From assembly GCA_023375675.1 (NCBI GenBank), contig JALQBC010000045.1, positions 216,852-280,851 of the forward strand: 64,000 nt of DNA, given 5' to 3'. Source of the DNA: Cytospora piceicola (lineage: Eukaryota; Ascomycota; Sordariomycetes; Diaporthales; Cytosporaceae). Position 1 is the first letter of the stretch. Every line of letters starts with the position of its first letter. The translations under genes were made by a program, and so were the position numbers. Under the pieces are notes generated by a model, which saw only the letters and a program-made list of their open reading frames with translations, ran no database searches and was not told the DNA's origin. Below, in pieces: positions 1 through 11,600 of this stretch.

Positions 1-712
1 TCTGTCAGGTCCCGTGCCTCCTCCTCCTTCCCGACTTTCCAAGTCTCGGCAGCGATTTTGCTGAGTAGGAGTTAGCCGTGGCGGCTCTAGACACTATGTT
101 ACCCGCCTTTCTATACAGAGTGCGTAGAAAGTTGGAAATGAACTATTACAATTCAAAAAACAAAGAGGGTGGAGTCCGTGACAATTGTCTCGAGTATATT
201 ATAGAGGCATAGGGATGGGATAGAGACAGAGATACAGATAGTGAGTGTGACGGGATGAATCAACAGAACATAAGTAGGTGATCTGGAAAAGCAAAGGACT
301 ATGTTCAGGCTGCGGTGATATTGCGCCAGCTTTTGAGCACCGATTTGAGGCTGGGGCTGGGGAAGATGATCGATGTGAAGTCATCAAGGGCTTGGTTGAT
401 GGCTGGTGGGTATTACAATACGTGGTGGTGATGGTCGTGTTAAAGTACGTGGTCCGATACAGACGCAAACAAAGGTGCAGACCTGAACAAGGCATGAGAA
501 GGTACGGCGTAGGAGAAGGAGGAGAAGGTCTTCCAGAGCCCGGGAAGTACGAGTCTGCGGCGGCATCTTCGGGTAGCTTACTATCAGCTGTCGTCTGCGA
601 GACCCTATTCAGTCTGATTTGGCCTTTACTCATTGTTATATGGTGTGGTGTGTGGTGTGTGGTGTTGGAGTTGTGCTGTGGTGCACGTTCAAGTGGACTG
701 AGGCATTGAAGC
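1..712. other. Unassigned flank; no gene recognised
   Basis: Moderate-GC sequence before the retrotransposon. Overlapping open frames exist on both strands (a 143-codon frame at 278-709 on plus and a 144-codon frame at 199-633 on minus). Neither shows a domain, signal peptide or convincing splice structure. The minus-strand frame begins plausibly but ends in low-complexity Ser/Thr/Pro/Tyr-rich sequence. The last five bases, 708-712 (GAAGC), are the left target-site duplication of the adjoining element. Confidence 0.5.
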
Positions 713-878
713 TGTCAGACGGCAGCAGGGGTCCCTGCGGAAATACCTCGGTCCGTATAAATAAGCAAGTCACATAATTAACTTCGGGATATATTTAATA
801 TAAAAATTAACGTACCCGAGTAAACAAGATATAAGATAATATATTAATATATTAATCGAGTATATATTATATATAATA
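713..878 (+). repeat. 5' LTR of the copia element
   Basis: It begins TGTCAG. It aligns along its whole length with 6907-7071, and most differences are C/T or G/A transitions as expected from RIP. It ends TAATA, where an intact LTR would end in CA. Confidence 0.9.
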
Positions 879-3800
879 ATTAAAAGTTTTAAACGTTATA
901 AGAGTTAATTACGTTATACCGTATATATATCTACTCGAAAAAGAAATAATAGCCTATAATACTTTAGCTAATACTACGGTTATCTATAAAACCTTTAAAG
1001 ACTAAAACACCTTCGAGAATTAGCTTAAAATTAAGGTAGAATAAATAGATATTTAGCTAGCTATAATATAAAAGAAAGCCTAACTATTTTCTTTATAAAT
1101 ATTACTACTAAAAGAGTTCGAACAGGCTATTTTAATACGTTAAACGACGGTATAATATAAAGCTTTAGGCTTAGCTATTAAAGTTTTAAAACTATTTATA
1201 GCTAACCGTATAAACTATTTATAAGTATAAAAAGACTACGAGTTTAATACGAAAAAGTAAAATATATATAAAATTCGAAAAGTAACGGTATAAAGCTAAA
1301 TACTAAATTCGGTTATAAAAACCTATATCTTAATATACTATTATACTAAGGATTTAAATAACTAATATATTAATTTATTAATAATAATATAGCTAAAAAT
1401 ATAAAATAAAGAAACCGATACCTCGGATAATTATAATATAATATTAACAGCTTTAAACTATAAAATAACGTAAAAATAACTTATAACTTAAATTAAAGAA
1501 TAAGAAAAAACAATAGCTATAAGTAATAAATATTAAATCTTTTAAGTCTTTAAAGCCTATAGCTAAATAAACTATCTGTTTATAGTATTTAACCGTATAA
1601 ATTATTTTAAAAACTAAGTAACTAACTATAAAATTACTAACTAGTCGAGAATAAATAATAGTAGTTTTAGTTATATCTATATAGTAGTAAACCTTTATTA
1701 AAAACTATATTTAACGATAAAGATAGTTACTTTATATAACTAAATAAAACGTAGTATATATATAATATATAATGTTTAATATAGTTAAAAGGAAACTTTA
1801 ATAAAGAGATCGGTAAAATAAAGTAAAAGTAAACTAAAAAGAAAATAAGCTTAAAACGGTTTAAAATAAAAAAAAAGTAAAAAGGAAATTTTACTTAAAC
1901 GTAGTAAAACGTTATATAAGGTATATAAGAAACTATACCGCTTATAAAACTACTAAATAATATTTTTTAAAAAAGCTATTTTATAGTTTAAATTATATTA
2001 TCTCGACGTTTTAATAATAAAGTAAAAGATTTAACGGGATAAAAACTTAGCTTATTAGATCGAAAAACTTAAGATTTAAAAGGCAGGTAAATAATAACTA
2101 GTATAAAGGTATACGTTAGCCGCTTTTTTAATTAAAGTATAAATAACGTTTTAAAATATAAAAATCGAATTTATTTACTTACTTATATAGTTAACCTTAT
2201 TAAACTTAAATATAACTATACTTATTTTTAATAATATTTATCGGTTTATAAACGTTAAAGTAGTAAACTCTTTTAAATATATAATTACTAAAAATAAAGA
2301 AGTATTTATTTTTATATAAAGAAACGTTAATATTAAGGTATAAAAGGATAATAGTTTAAAAGTATTTAAAGTTAAAAACGTAGCCTTTTATAAAGGATTT
2401 ATATATAACTTAATATTATTTAACTAGTTTTAAAAGAGAGGATATTATTAAAATAATAAAAAGAACTAAAATACTATTAAATAAAACTATAATAACTTTT
2501 TTCTATATACTTTCTTTATAAAATATAGATAAAATATATTAAAAAGGCTTTTAAATATTATAACTAAAGTTATACTTAAAAAAAGAATAGCCTTATTTAA
2601 TATAACGTTATAAAAAATAAAACAGTAGGTTTCGGATAAATTTTAATACTTATAGCTAGAATATCTAAAGCTAAAAAGACTTAATAAAGTTACTAGCTTA
2701 TATTAAAGTATTTAGATAAAGTAAAAGACTTATATATATAAATATAATAGATATACTATAAAGAAAATAAAAAGATAAGTATCCTGAGTTTTTCGAAAAG
2801 AACTATAAGAAATCTAGTACTTTATTTTAAATTTTACCGATATTATAAAAGATTTTAAAAAATATAAAGTAGTAGTTTTTTTACCTACTATAAAATAAAG
2901 GTAATATATAACTATTACTTTCGAAACCGAGACTAAACTATATTAAAACGCCTATTAAAATTATTTATAAAAACTATAAAGAATAAAAAAGTAATATTTA
3001 AAACCTTCGAATATAATAAGAAAATCGTTAAACTATAATAGTTAAAAAACTAATTAAAAAACGATAATAACGTTAAAATTAAGCTTTCGGTATTATAGAT
3101 ATAAATATAAAACAGTACTACCGAACGTTTAAAAGGTATAGTTATTATAAAAGCGAAGTATATAATAGTTTATACGAAACTTTTAAATTTCTTTTAAAGA
3201 GAAGTAATTAAAGTAGCTGTATATCTATATAACTAACTTCCGAAGTATATTTAAAAGTAAGAAAAAACTTTATTAAAAAAATAAAATAAATTTATAATTA
3301 AATTTCTTACTTAATTTTACCTTTAAGTATATTATTTATAGGTATTTAGCTATAAAGTATACGTAATAACATTTATAATATAAAGTAAAATAAAATAACT
3401 AAAGAAAATAAACCTTTAAGCTTAAATAAGCTACTTTATAAAATATAAATCGACTAATATTTATAGAATATAAAACCTTTAAACTAATAAGGTATACGTT
3501 TTAAAAGATATTATTTTTAATAAAAAGATAACGTTTAATAGCTAAATAAACTACTTATAAAATAATATCTAAAAAGTAAATACTAATATATTATAAGAAT
3601 ACTTATATTAATAGATAATTTTATAAAAACACTTAATAAATACTTTATTTAAAGAAAAAAAAGTAAAAGATCTTAAAAGTAATACCGTTTACGTTAAAGT
3701 TAATATAAAAGCGGAAATATATAAAAGCAGGAATAAAATAGTAAAAGAGTATACTAAAAAAACTAATTATTTTTTAAATAAAGTATATATATATTTATTA

Positions 3801-6349
3801 ACTTTAAAGGTATCTCTCTTTTCGTTATATAACTTTATCTTTACGGCTTTTATAATAAAGATAAACGAAAAGTATTTAAAAGATAAAACAGTACTTTAAA
3901 CTAATAAAGTACGTTTATAAATCTTAACGTTTAATATAAGAAGACTATAAAACTAGCTAAAATAACGAAATAAAAAGATTATTATAAAAAGTATAATATA
4001 AAAAGAAATAAAAAGGTTATTTTAAAAGATAAAAAACGTAAATCCGGATACGATATTATACTATTTATAAAAAAAATAGAAAATATATAAATAAAAGCTG
4101 CTTTTAGCTTTAAAAACGTTTTATAAATACTACAGATATATTTATAAAAATCTATTTAAGTAAGTAAAAAGAGATTATTTTTAAAGCTATAAGGAAATAC
4201 GGTTATAAAAAGAAAAAATAGTAAACGTAGTAGTTAAAAAGACTTTATTAAACTATATATAAATATATATCTATAAATATAATAAATATAGGTTCTTTAC
4301 TAAATATAAAGCTTAGCTAGTTATCCGAAGGGATTAATAATAAAAAAGCGATATAAAAGAAACTTATATAGCTATTCTTATTAAAAAGTTATTTAAAATA
4401 ATAATAACAATCGTAATTAAGTTCGATTTTAAACTTATCTAATATAATATAGTTAATACTTTCGTTAACGTATTACTTAATAAAGAGATTTATATATATA
4501 TATTATAAAGATATCGAAAGTTAAAGTAAGTTTTTCTATTAAAAAAAGCTTTTTATAAACTTAAAGAATCTTTATTACTATAGTAAAAAGAACTTACTTA
4601 TATACTTAAAAAGATCGGTTTTATTTTAGTTTTTTATAAGCTTTATTATTTTATATAAAGTAACGTATTAATCTTTTTTTATATAAATAATATCGTTATT
4701 ATATATTAAAGTAAAGATAAAAAAGTAGTTAAAAAAACTATTAAATAATTAAAGTTATAATATAGAATTATAAACAGAGATAACCTTTAATAGTTTTTAA
4801 GTATTATAATACTTTAAAATAAAGCTATATAAAAGATTTAGCTTTTTTAAATAAACTATATAAATAAAATATTATCCTTTATATAAACTTAGTAATAAGC
4901 TTTATATAAAATACTAATAGCTTTAATAAAACTGTTATTATATCCGGACCGGGTATTTATCGTATTAGCTTATCTGTATTAATATAAAGTCAGATTAATT
5001 CTATATATAATAATAATTATAAAGCTAAATATAGCTTTTATAGTATTTAAGCTTATACGGTTTAATATTAATCCCGGGCTATAGTATTATAAAGTAGCCG
5101 ACTAGGTTTTAATATATTTTACTTAAATATTAGCCTTTACTTTCGAATTAAAAAGAGTAAACTTTTTTAAAGTATAAAATAACTTATCTTTTACCGATAA
5201 TAGTTTAAATTATTAAAGTTTATAAATATATATAATAAAATTATTTAATAAATATATCGGATAAAAAGCAAATAAATAAAATACTATAACTACCTTTATT
5301 ATAAAGGTTAAGTTACTTTCTTTTACTTAAGTATTAAAAGAAGCTTTTTTTTAATATTAGCTTATACGAAAACTAAAGGTTTAATTTAATTAGCAGACTA
5401 TTTAACTATAATATAATAATATATAAATAATTAAACTAGTAAATAAAGAAATTACTTAACTTAATATAAAACTTTATTATATAAATATATATAATTATTA
5501 GCTATAGTAAGAAGTTTAATAAAGATATTTACGTATTAATTACGTTAATACTTTAAATATAGTTATTAATAAACTAACTAAAGTACTTTTTATTACTAGT
5601 TATTAAAAGTTTATCGTTTAACTTAAGCTAGTTAATATCGAAAATAAAATTCGAAAATAAAAGGTAAAAGACTTAAAAAACGATATAATTAATAAACTAA
5701 AAAACTTATTAATTTAATATAGCTATATAAAAGTATATATTACAGAATTAAAAAGAATAAGAGAGTTATAAAGTATACCGGCCTATATATAAAGACGTTT
5801 AAATTATATTATATTATATTTAAGTAAACTACTATACTTAAGGTCGGTAGTTTTTTTTTATAACTAAATTACCGATTAAAAGTAAAAGTTTAAAAAGGCT
5901 TTTTACTTTTATATAGCTTTAACGGCTATAATATTAGTAAAAGAGGTATATATATAACGATATACCTTTTTTACTTCGCCTTTATCGGTTTAAATACCTT
6001 TTCGAATTCCTTTATAAAAAGAATCGAAAGTATAAACTTTAAACTTTATACTAACTAATATAAGAAGATATATATAACTAACTTATATATACCGTATATA
6101 CGCTTTTATATAACCTTTAGCTTAATTATAATAAAAATTTATAGACTTTTAATACGTTTATTAATAAGTATAACGTCGGTAAGGTATAATACGAATCCTA
6201 GCGGATTATACTATATATAAAGTACGAAAAATAGTCGGAAGCTATAGCTAGCCTTCGATCTCTTTATCTTTTTAAAATAAAAGTATTAATAGATAATTTA
6301 ATAAAAAGAACTATAGAAAAAGTACTTATAATAAGCTTTACACCGGCTT

Positions 6350-6475
6350 TACCTTTACTTTTACTTTTATCTTTATCCTTTTCTTTATCTTTATTTTTAA
6401 CCTTATTTTTATCTTTATTTTTATTTATATCTTCGTCCTTATCCTTATCTTTATCGTCGTTATTATCGTTTAAAT
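6350..6475 (+). repeat. Pyrimidine-rich simple repeat inside the element
   Basis: A run of degenerate TTTATC/CTTTAT-type hexamers with almost no purine other than A. It probably derives from a low-complexity coding or untranslated segment near the 3' end of the retrotransposon, exaggerated by RIP. Confidence 0.5.
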
Positions 6476-6906
6476 AAACGATAATAATATTAAACTATAT
6501 ATTAATTAAAAAGGATATAAGAGATAAAGATATAAAAAAATATATAAAGGTAGCTTACTTTAAAGTAAGGCTTAGCTTAGCTTAAAATATATTATTAGCT
6601 ATTTCGGCTACTTTATCTTTAAAATAGAAAAGTATTATATAAATAATTAAGAAAGAATATATAAAAAAAACTATTAAAGCCTTACTAATTACTATTACTA
6701 CTATTACTATAGTAATAATAGTAGTAATAATTACATAATAGTAAATAAAAGAAAAAAAAGCGCGTTTTATAAGCAATATTACTAAATATAGTTAGCTATA
6801 TAGCTATAACAGGCCTTACCTACCTTACCTTTTTATAAAGGTTAATACCTTAAGAAAAAGACTTATATAAAGAAACTTATTTATAGATAGCTTTTTTTAA
6901 AAGGTA

Positions 6907-7071
6907 TATTAAATAGCAGTAGAGGTCTTTATAGAAATACCTCGGTTTATATAAATAAGTAAGTTATATAATTAACTTCGAGATATATTTAATATAGAAA
7001 TTAGCGTACCTAAGTAAGCAAGGTACGAGATAATACATTAATATATTAATCGAGTATATATTACGTATAAT
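6907..7071 (+). repeat. 3' LTR of the copia element
   Basis: Partner of 713-878. Its first 13 bases differ from the 5' LTR at five positions, all G-to-A or C-to-T. It is followed directly by GAAGC (7072-7076), the right copy of the target duplication. Confidence 0.9.
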
Positions 7072-7178
7072 AGAAGCGCTATATGAGATTATGTAATAGT
7101 GCTCATTCAGTAACGTGACACGGAGCTGTCACGTGTGTATGCGGGGAGGTGGGGCTTAAAGTACGTACCTACTACTTG

Positions 7179-7232
7179 TCTCCACGGCTTTTGCTTGCAT
7201 ATCCACGGCTTTCTTCTGTCTCCACGGGTTTG
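7179..7232 (-). repeat. Array of about three CCACGGCTTT units
   Basis: CCACGGCTTT or CCACGGGTTT occurs three times within about 50 bases at roughly 17-20 base spacing. The same unit occurs as its reverse complement (AAAGCCGTGG) in the array at 8702-8811. Opposed arrays of this kind resemble the subterminal repeats of some DNA transposons, which is an inference. Confidence 0.6.
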
Positions 7233-8701
7233 TTTAGTTGCGCATACAAATTTATCACTTCCCTCGTCGCTGGTACAAACACATGCCCATCCCCCCTCCC
7301 GAAGATAGGTTCTCTCTACAGCTTAGTAGTGTTGACGAGAGTGCTCGTAAGAAGAATCTTTCCCTCCCATGAGACTTCACGCATTCTATTGATCGTGACT
7401 CCTGTTATATGACGCACGCTTCCTGGACCCCGGATTGCCTTCGGCTTCCCTCATCTCCGAGCCATTCAAGCCCTGCACTAAACTAGTCTTTTACTTCTGT
7501 TGATGATTTAGCCCGCTATGCTGTTGCTGGGGAACACTTTGTTGGACCTTATAATGCGACAAAACGCTGTGTTGGTTGATGTAGCTCTTGCAGGGCTTGA
7601 CATTTTGAACCTTGAAATGAGGGCATCGTGGAGTTATAACACTGGAGGTAACACTATATATCCCCATTATGTAAGAACCCTATATATTATGCTGTTGCTC
7701 CAGTGATGGCCTCTAACGTCACTTCCAAATCTGGCCCATGCCCCCCCCTTTGTTATATAATATGCTCGATGCACAGTCCTTTACCTAATAGAATGATGTA
7801 TGGTACGTGTGGCTAGCAAGAGCCACATACAACACATACCACAGATACTGGTGAACTCAAGATGAATCCTCCTCTCGCTAGATGAATTGTAGATCCGGGG
7901 CCAAAGATTCATAGCCTACCGACCAAAGTCGATACTTTTCAGTAGCATCTACTATTTACCACCTCCGGGAGGTAGAGTGGTGGCCGACCTTTAATGTTTC
8001 ATACCCTTCAGACCAACACCCGTCGGGCAAGTCAAGCAATGCATACAGTTGCGTGTGTGTGGATTTTTTCTGTGGGAAACGGAGTTTGGACGACCGATTG
8101 AACGAAAATATGCTTCAAGCGGTTCGGGGGATGCTTTGTTGCTCCCGTTGTTTTTGTCAATATGGTATTGGTCGGGAAATGCGGGAAATGGCAAAATTGC
8201 CATAGATGATGGAGAAGGAACGCATAAACCGCTGAGGATACTGAGGACACTGACGAAGATGTCGATAGCTGCTAACAGTTCTATTTGAGTTCCTCCTGTT
8301 TATATCAGCACCGAGGAGATGCCCAGACCATTTGAATAGGGCGAACGGCACAGTGGGAGCTTCTGGTATACCTTTCTTGAGAAACGGGCAATACAGGTAG
8401 ACAGATGGCCTTGGGAGACCGATTTCCCACTCACTTGGGCAACTGTTGATCTGGAAACTCCTCTCAGGATTACAAGCATCAAAAGGGATGTCGTTGAGAC
8501 GAAGAACTCGGGTCTTTTTCAAGGGTAGTTGGTACAAGGACGATTAGCGAAGTTGACATGTATGGCCTGGTCAGGCAACTGGCAAGACGAATTAAGGGTA
8601 GATAATAAGGCGGTATTCATACGGCAGACAGTCTGGGGAGTACCGTGATTCAAAGGTGTAGGTTTACAGTACTCATGGAGAGGTGCACATATATAGGGGA
8701 T

Positions 8702-8811
8702 AGTAAAAAGTCGTGAAAAATAAGCCGTGGAAGTTAAAAAGCCGTGGAATAAAAACCGTGGTTAGTAGAAATCCGTGGGGAGAAAGCCGTTAACAGTAAA
8801 AAGCCGTGGGC
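8702..8811 (+). repeat. Array of about seven AAAAGCCGTGG units
   Basis: Degenerate tandem-like copies of (A)AAAGCCGTGG, each preceded by an A/T-rich spacer such as AGTTA or TAGTA. Units centre near 8712, 8728, 8745, 8757, 8776, 8788 and 8806. Unit length varies between about 11 and 20 bases, so this is not a simple microsatellite. Confidence 0.7.
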
Positions 8812-9122
8812 CGCCTCTACTGAACAGGGAAGAAAACATTGAAGGCACTATGTTTCGTAGCCTGGGGTGTTGACTGTTGTTACAATATCCCTTGTCAAAA
8901 GAAACCTATGTATTCTCAGTGTAATTGCATCGCAGACCTACTCTTAAGGCTGGTTCTGATGATTGAGATGCTGATGCCGATACCAACACATCTAATTAGA
9001 TTGATTACCAGCTCCAGCCATAATTACTGCTACCGTCGCCCTAGTATAGAATATTGAAGCAAACTAGTATAGGGCTTGTTTCTCTTCCTTCCAGTGCTAT
9101 TCACTGTTCCTTCTGATCACAT

Positions 9123-9143
9123 ACACACACACACACACACACA
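9123..9143. repeat. (CA)n microsatellite
   Basis: An uninterrupted AC dinucleotide run. Confidence 0.9.
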
Positions 9144-9499
9144 ACTTCTCTCCTTCTGCTTCGAGTTAGTTCAATACCGTCTGTTCCCAGCTTAAGCTGG
9201 CCACCCAGGCTGGGGAGACGTGTGGGTGATGAGGAGGGTGCTTCCCTCGCTTTTCATCTTCGTCTTCTCCCTCTTCCTATACCTGTTCATATTCATCTTC
9301 ATCTTCCTCGGTATTATGCACCAGGTGCACCTGTCGTTACTTGACGCGCAAAGGTTCTGGGCTGTCACGGCGGCTGCGACATGACTGCGCTGTCGCTGTC
9401 GCTGTTGCTGTCCTTATTCTCGATATCGGCCTCGTGGGCGACCTCGTGCTCATCCACATTCGGGATTTGTTGTGGAATAAAATTATTCTGTAACTACCT

Positions 9500-9690
9500 A
9501 CTTAAGTACTTAGGTACCCAGGTAATTACTGCCTGCCCCGCCATCACCCCGCCATCATCCTTTCCCAGCAGTCACTATAAATCACGTGGATGGAGCTCAC
9601 CCGTTTACGTACCTACGTACCTAGGTACTTACTTGGGTACCTAAAATACCCAGGTACTGACCTAAGGTACTCAAGTACCCAGGTACATCA
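9500..9690. repeat. Cluster of TACCTAGGTA-type palindromic motifs
   Basis: Repeated TAGGTACC, GGTACCTA and TACCTAGGTAC variants separated by a few bases. Similar motifs recur in intergenic DNA elsewhere in the window (near 41655, 44050, 54790 and 57690-57840). Confidence 0.7.
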
Positions 9691-9997
9691 CCTTATGTTC
9701 TTCCGACCCGATCCTTCCTTTCTTCCTTCGAGTCGCCCTACAACAGCTTCAATTTCAACTTCAACTAAACCAAATCAAATCACAAGGACCATCACCAAAC
9801 AACAAAAACAACACCACACAACCCGAACACACACCACTAACCACATCAATCATTCTCATCAATCCACCAAAGGCGTCAGCAATTGATCCCACCTCCCAGC
9901 CCTCATCTCTCGTCTCATCTCGACGCGTCACGTCACGTCAAGTTTCACCTCTCTCTCTCCTTCTCTTCCTCCCGTGTCGCGCGCTCTTTTCCTCCTA

Positions 9998-10019
9998 AAC
10001 AACAACAACAACAACAACA
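9998..10019. repeat. (AAC)n microsatellite
   Basis: Seven or so AAC/ACA triplets followed by degenerate copies. Confidence 0.85.
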
Positions 10020-10290
10020 CCAACACGAACAGCAATAGCAACGACACACCATCCAGATCGAAAGCTTCTTTCCCGTCTCCATTTCCATTTTACCATTTCC
10101 CTTCGTACTTTTCCTCTCTTATCCAACTCCAGACACTTCTTTCTGTCTCTGCCGTCCCCATCCACATCGCCGCCGCCGCCGCCGCCAACGACAACAGCTC
10201 CAGCTCCAGCTCCAACTCGTCTTCCCATAGTCACGGTTGAGGTTATACGTCGCCCCCACTCCCCACTCCCAACTCTACTGCAAGTTGCGA

Positions 10291-10338
10291 TCAGTCTCTC
10301 TCTCTCCCCCTCTCCCCCTCTCCCCCTCTCTCCCTGCT
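10291..10338. repeat. CT/CTCCCC low-complexity tract
   Basis: TC dinucleotides followed by three CTCCCC-type units. Confidence 0.8.
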
Positions 10339-10367
10339 CTCTCTCGTCTGCCACCCTGGCTCGTGGC

Positions 10368-10407
10368 GCGGTGGGCTTGAGTTCCGACCTCATGTAACTC
10401 CACGGTC
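10368..10407. repeat. Hairpin repeat, copy 1
   Basis: The unit starts GCGGTGGGCTT and ends AACTCCACGGTC. The segments GTGGGCTT and AACTCCAC can pair as an imperfect outer stem. Between them is a short inner stem GAG/CTC around TTCCGAC. Confidence 0.6.
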
Positions 10408-10420
10408 ACTTTTTAAAGAT

Positions 10421-10476
10421 GTCGGTGGGCTTGGGTGACTTCTCCTTCAGAAGTCTTCCCATATAACTCCACGGTC
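10421..10476. repeat. Hairpin repeat, copy 2
   Basis: Same ends as copy 1. The centre carries a 7-bp perfect inner stem GACTTCT/AGAAGTC around CCTTC, flanked by GGG and CCC that can extend the stem. Confidence 0.65.
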
Positions 10477-10650
10477 TCTGCATTCTCTTCCGAGTCTGCA
10501 CGCTGCCTGGAACCCGGATCAGATTGCCTGTGCTCCCCACATTGTCTAGGCCTCCTCTTCTCTGGCCCGTTATGACAACAGTGTGGAGATGTCCCCATGG
10601 ACGAGGGCCCGCTGCATGATGGTCAGGTATTCCTTGCGGCTGGGTGTGCA
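10440..10650. repeat. Duplicated block A (partner near 11400-11600)
   Basis: Collinear similarity with 11400-11600: hairpin repeat end, then GCACGCTGCCTGGA, then GTCTAGGCCT, ATGACAAC, a GCTGCATGATGGTC segment and TTCCTTGCGGCTGGG. The copies differ by substitutions and small indels. Both orientations contain only short open frames. Confidence 0.7.
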
Positions 10651-11276
10651 TGTCGACGCTAAACTACATCTTCATACACAAGCTTTAACCTCTCGAAACT
10701 GAACGGCCCACCCACAAGAGTATCATCTGTCTGATTTACTATCTGGCAAGTCCCCACCATGCTCCGACCCCACTCACATCCTCCTGGTTTGAATTTTGAC
10801 AGTATCAGTAGCAGCTCTTGTTCCTACTTCCAAGGCTCCTATAGCTATCAAGGTACTTAGTATGTTGCCAGCACTTGAGCTGCCAGCTGCCCTATCCACC
10901 TCTATCCACATGTCATACTTCACCTTAGACCTGCAGGTTACCTCACTTCCCATCGCCGGGCTGGTGAACAACGAGATTGACACCCCACGAGGGCCTCATC
11001 CATCACACAACTTAAACATACCTTAAAAAGAAGGGGCGTGTTGCAGGTTTGTAGCCGGAGGCTATAGGTACCACTCTGACCTTGGGATCACCGCCCTGTA
11101 TTGTACTGACTCGACTCGACTTTGCAGATCCACATTCTCTTCTCCCTTACCTTCGACTCGACCTTCCGCCGTTTCATCAAGCCGCACATCGAGCTGCGCC
11201 AACACACACACACACACAAATATACTGAAAAGAGGAGGATTATGGTTCGCTGATCGCCGCCCTGGCTGTGTGTGAT

Positions 11277-11334
11277 GCGGTGGGCTTGGGTGGAATCGTC
11301 TTCGGAGGATTCCTTCCCATCTAACTCCACGGTC
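11277..11334. repeat. Hairpin repeat, copy 3
   Basis: Same ends. The inner stem is GGAATC/GATTCC, with a C-TTCG-G type apical loop inside it. The stem sequence differs from copy 2 but pairing is kept. Confidence 0.65.
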
Positions 11335-11346
11335 ACATCCGGAGAT

Positions 11347-11386
11347 GCGGTGGGCTTGGGTTTCGGTCTCATGTAACTCCACGGTC
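11347..11386. repeat. Hairpin repeat, copy 4
   Basis: A short form like copy 1. The inner stem is GGG/CTC (one G-T wobble). It lies 12 bases after copy 3 in the same orientation. Confidence 0.6.
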
Positions 11387-11394
11387 TCTGCAAC

Positions 11395-11445
11395 GCGGTG
11401 GGCTTGGGCGACGTCTTCCGACGTCTTCCCATTTAACTCCACGAT
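11395..11445. repeat. Hairpin repeat, copy 5
   Basis: A long form like copy 2. The inner stem is GACGTC/GACGTC around TTCC, with flanking GGG and CCC. The 3' end is slightly diverged (ACGATT in place of ACGGTC). Confidence 0.6.
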
Positions 11446-11600
11446 TGCACGCTGCCTGGACCCCGGACTGCACTGTTGCCCCCCACACCGTCTAGGCCTG
11501 TGCCCGCGATGACAACGTGGAGATTTCCTATGCCCTGTGGCTACGATGGAAGAGGGCCTGCTGCATGATGGTCTTTCCTTGCGGCTGGGCGGCAACGAAT
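11400..11600. repeat. Duplicated block B (partner near 10440-10650)
   Basis: Second copy of the block above. It is about 950 bases downstream and in the same orientation. Confidence 0.7.

Larger units (their letters stand above)
713..7071 (+). mobile_element. RIP-degraded Ty1/copia LTR retrotransposon, full length
   Basis: The element is about 6.36 kb, bounded by direct LTRs (713-878 and 6907-7071) and flanked by a 5-bp target duplication GAAGC at 708-712 and 7072-7076. The interior is extremely AT-rich and full of stops. The decayed frame at 4671-4706 reads I-F-F-Y-I-N-N-I-V-I-I-Y. Reversing G-to-A changes at two Asn codons and one Ile codon would give a YVDD-type reverse transcriptase core typical of Ty1/copia. 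About 60 bases further on, a frame resembling the copia sequence that follows the core (ending F-L-S-I, compare FLGI) can be followed. This places the coding strand on plus. No gene product can be functional. Family assignment rests on the RT motif; the insertion structure is seen directly. Confidence 0.9.
7077..9100. other. Non-coding stretch; candidate small DNA transposon
   Basis: No supported gene. The longest open frame (8157-8537, minus, 126 codons) has no recognisable domain. The notable content is two arrays of the same short unit in opposite orientations near both ends (7179-7232 and 8702-8811), listed separately. A short match to the 10.5/11.45 kb repeat block (CCTGGACCCCGGA-type sequence) lies near 7425-7440. 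Confidence 0.4.

Noticed and set aside
199..709. Overlapping open frames of about 144 codons on both strands
   Set aside because: No domain, signal peptide or splice support on either strand. Low-complexity composition on the minus strand.
6582..6776. 64-codon hydrophobic frame inside the copia element
   Set aside because: Extreme AT bias alone yields Ile/Phe/Tyr-rich frames. No evidence of a real membrane protein.
713..7071. Possible CRISPR-like or centromeric AT repeat
   Set aside because: LTRs, target duplication and an RT core identify it as a retrotransposon. CRISPR arrays are not expected in a fungal nuclear genome.
8157..8537. 126-codon minus-strand frame
   Set aside because: Not recognisable. 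It lies inside the stretch bracketed by the CCACGG arrays and overlaps other open frames.
11062..11595. 177-codon minus-strand frame
   Set aside because: It coincides with the hairpin repeats and the duplicated block. The peptide repeats follow from the DNA repeats, so it is described as repeat sequence rather than as a gene.
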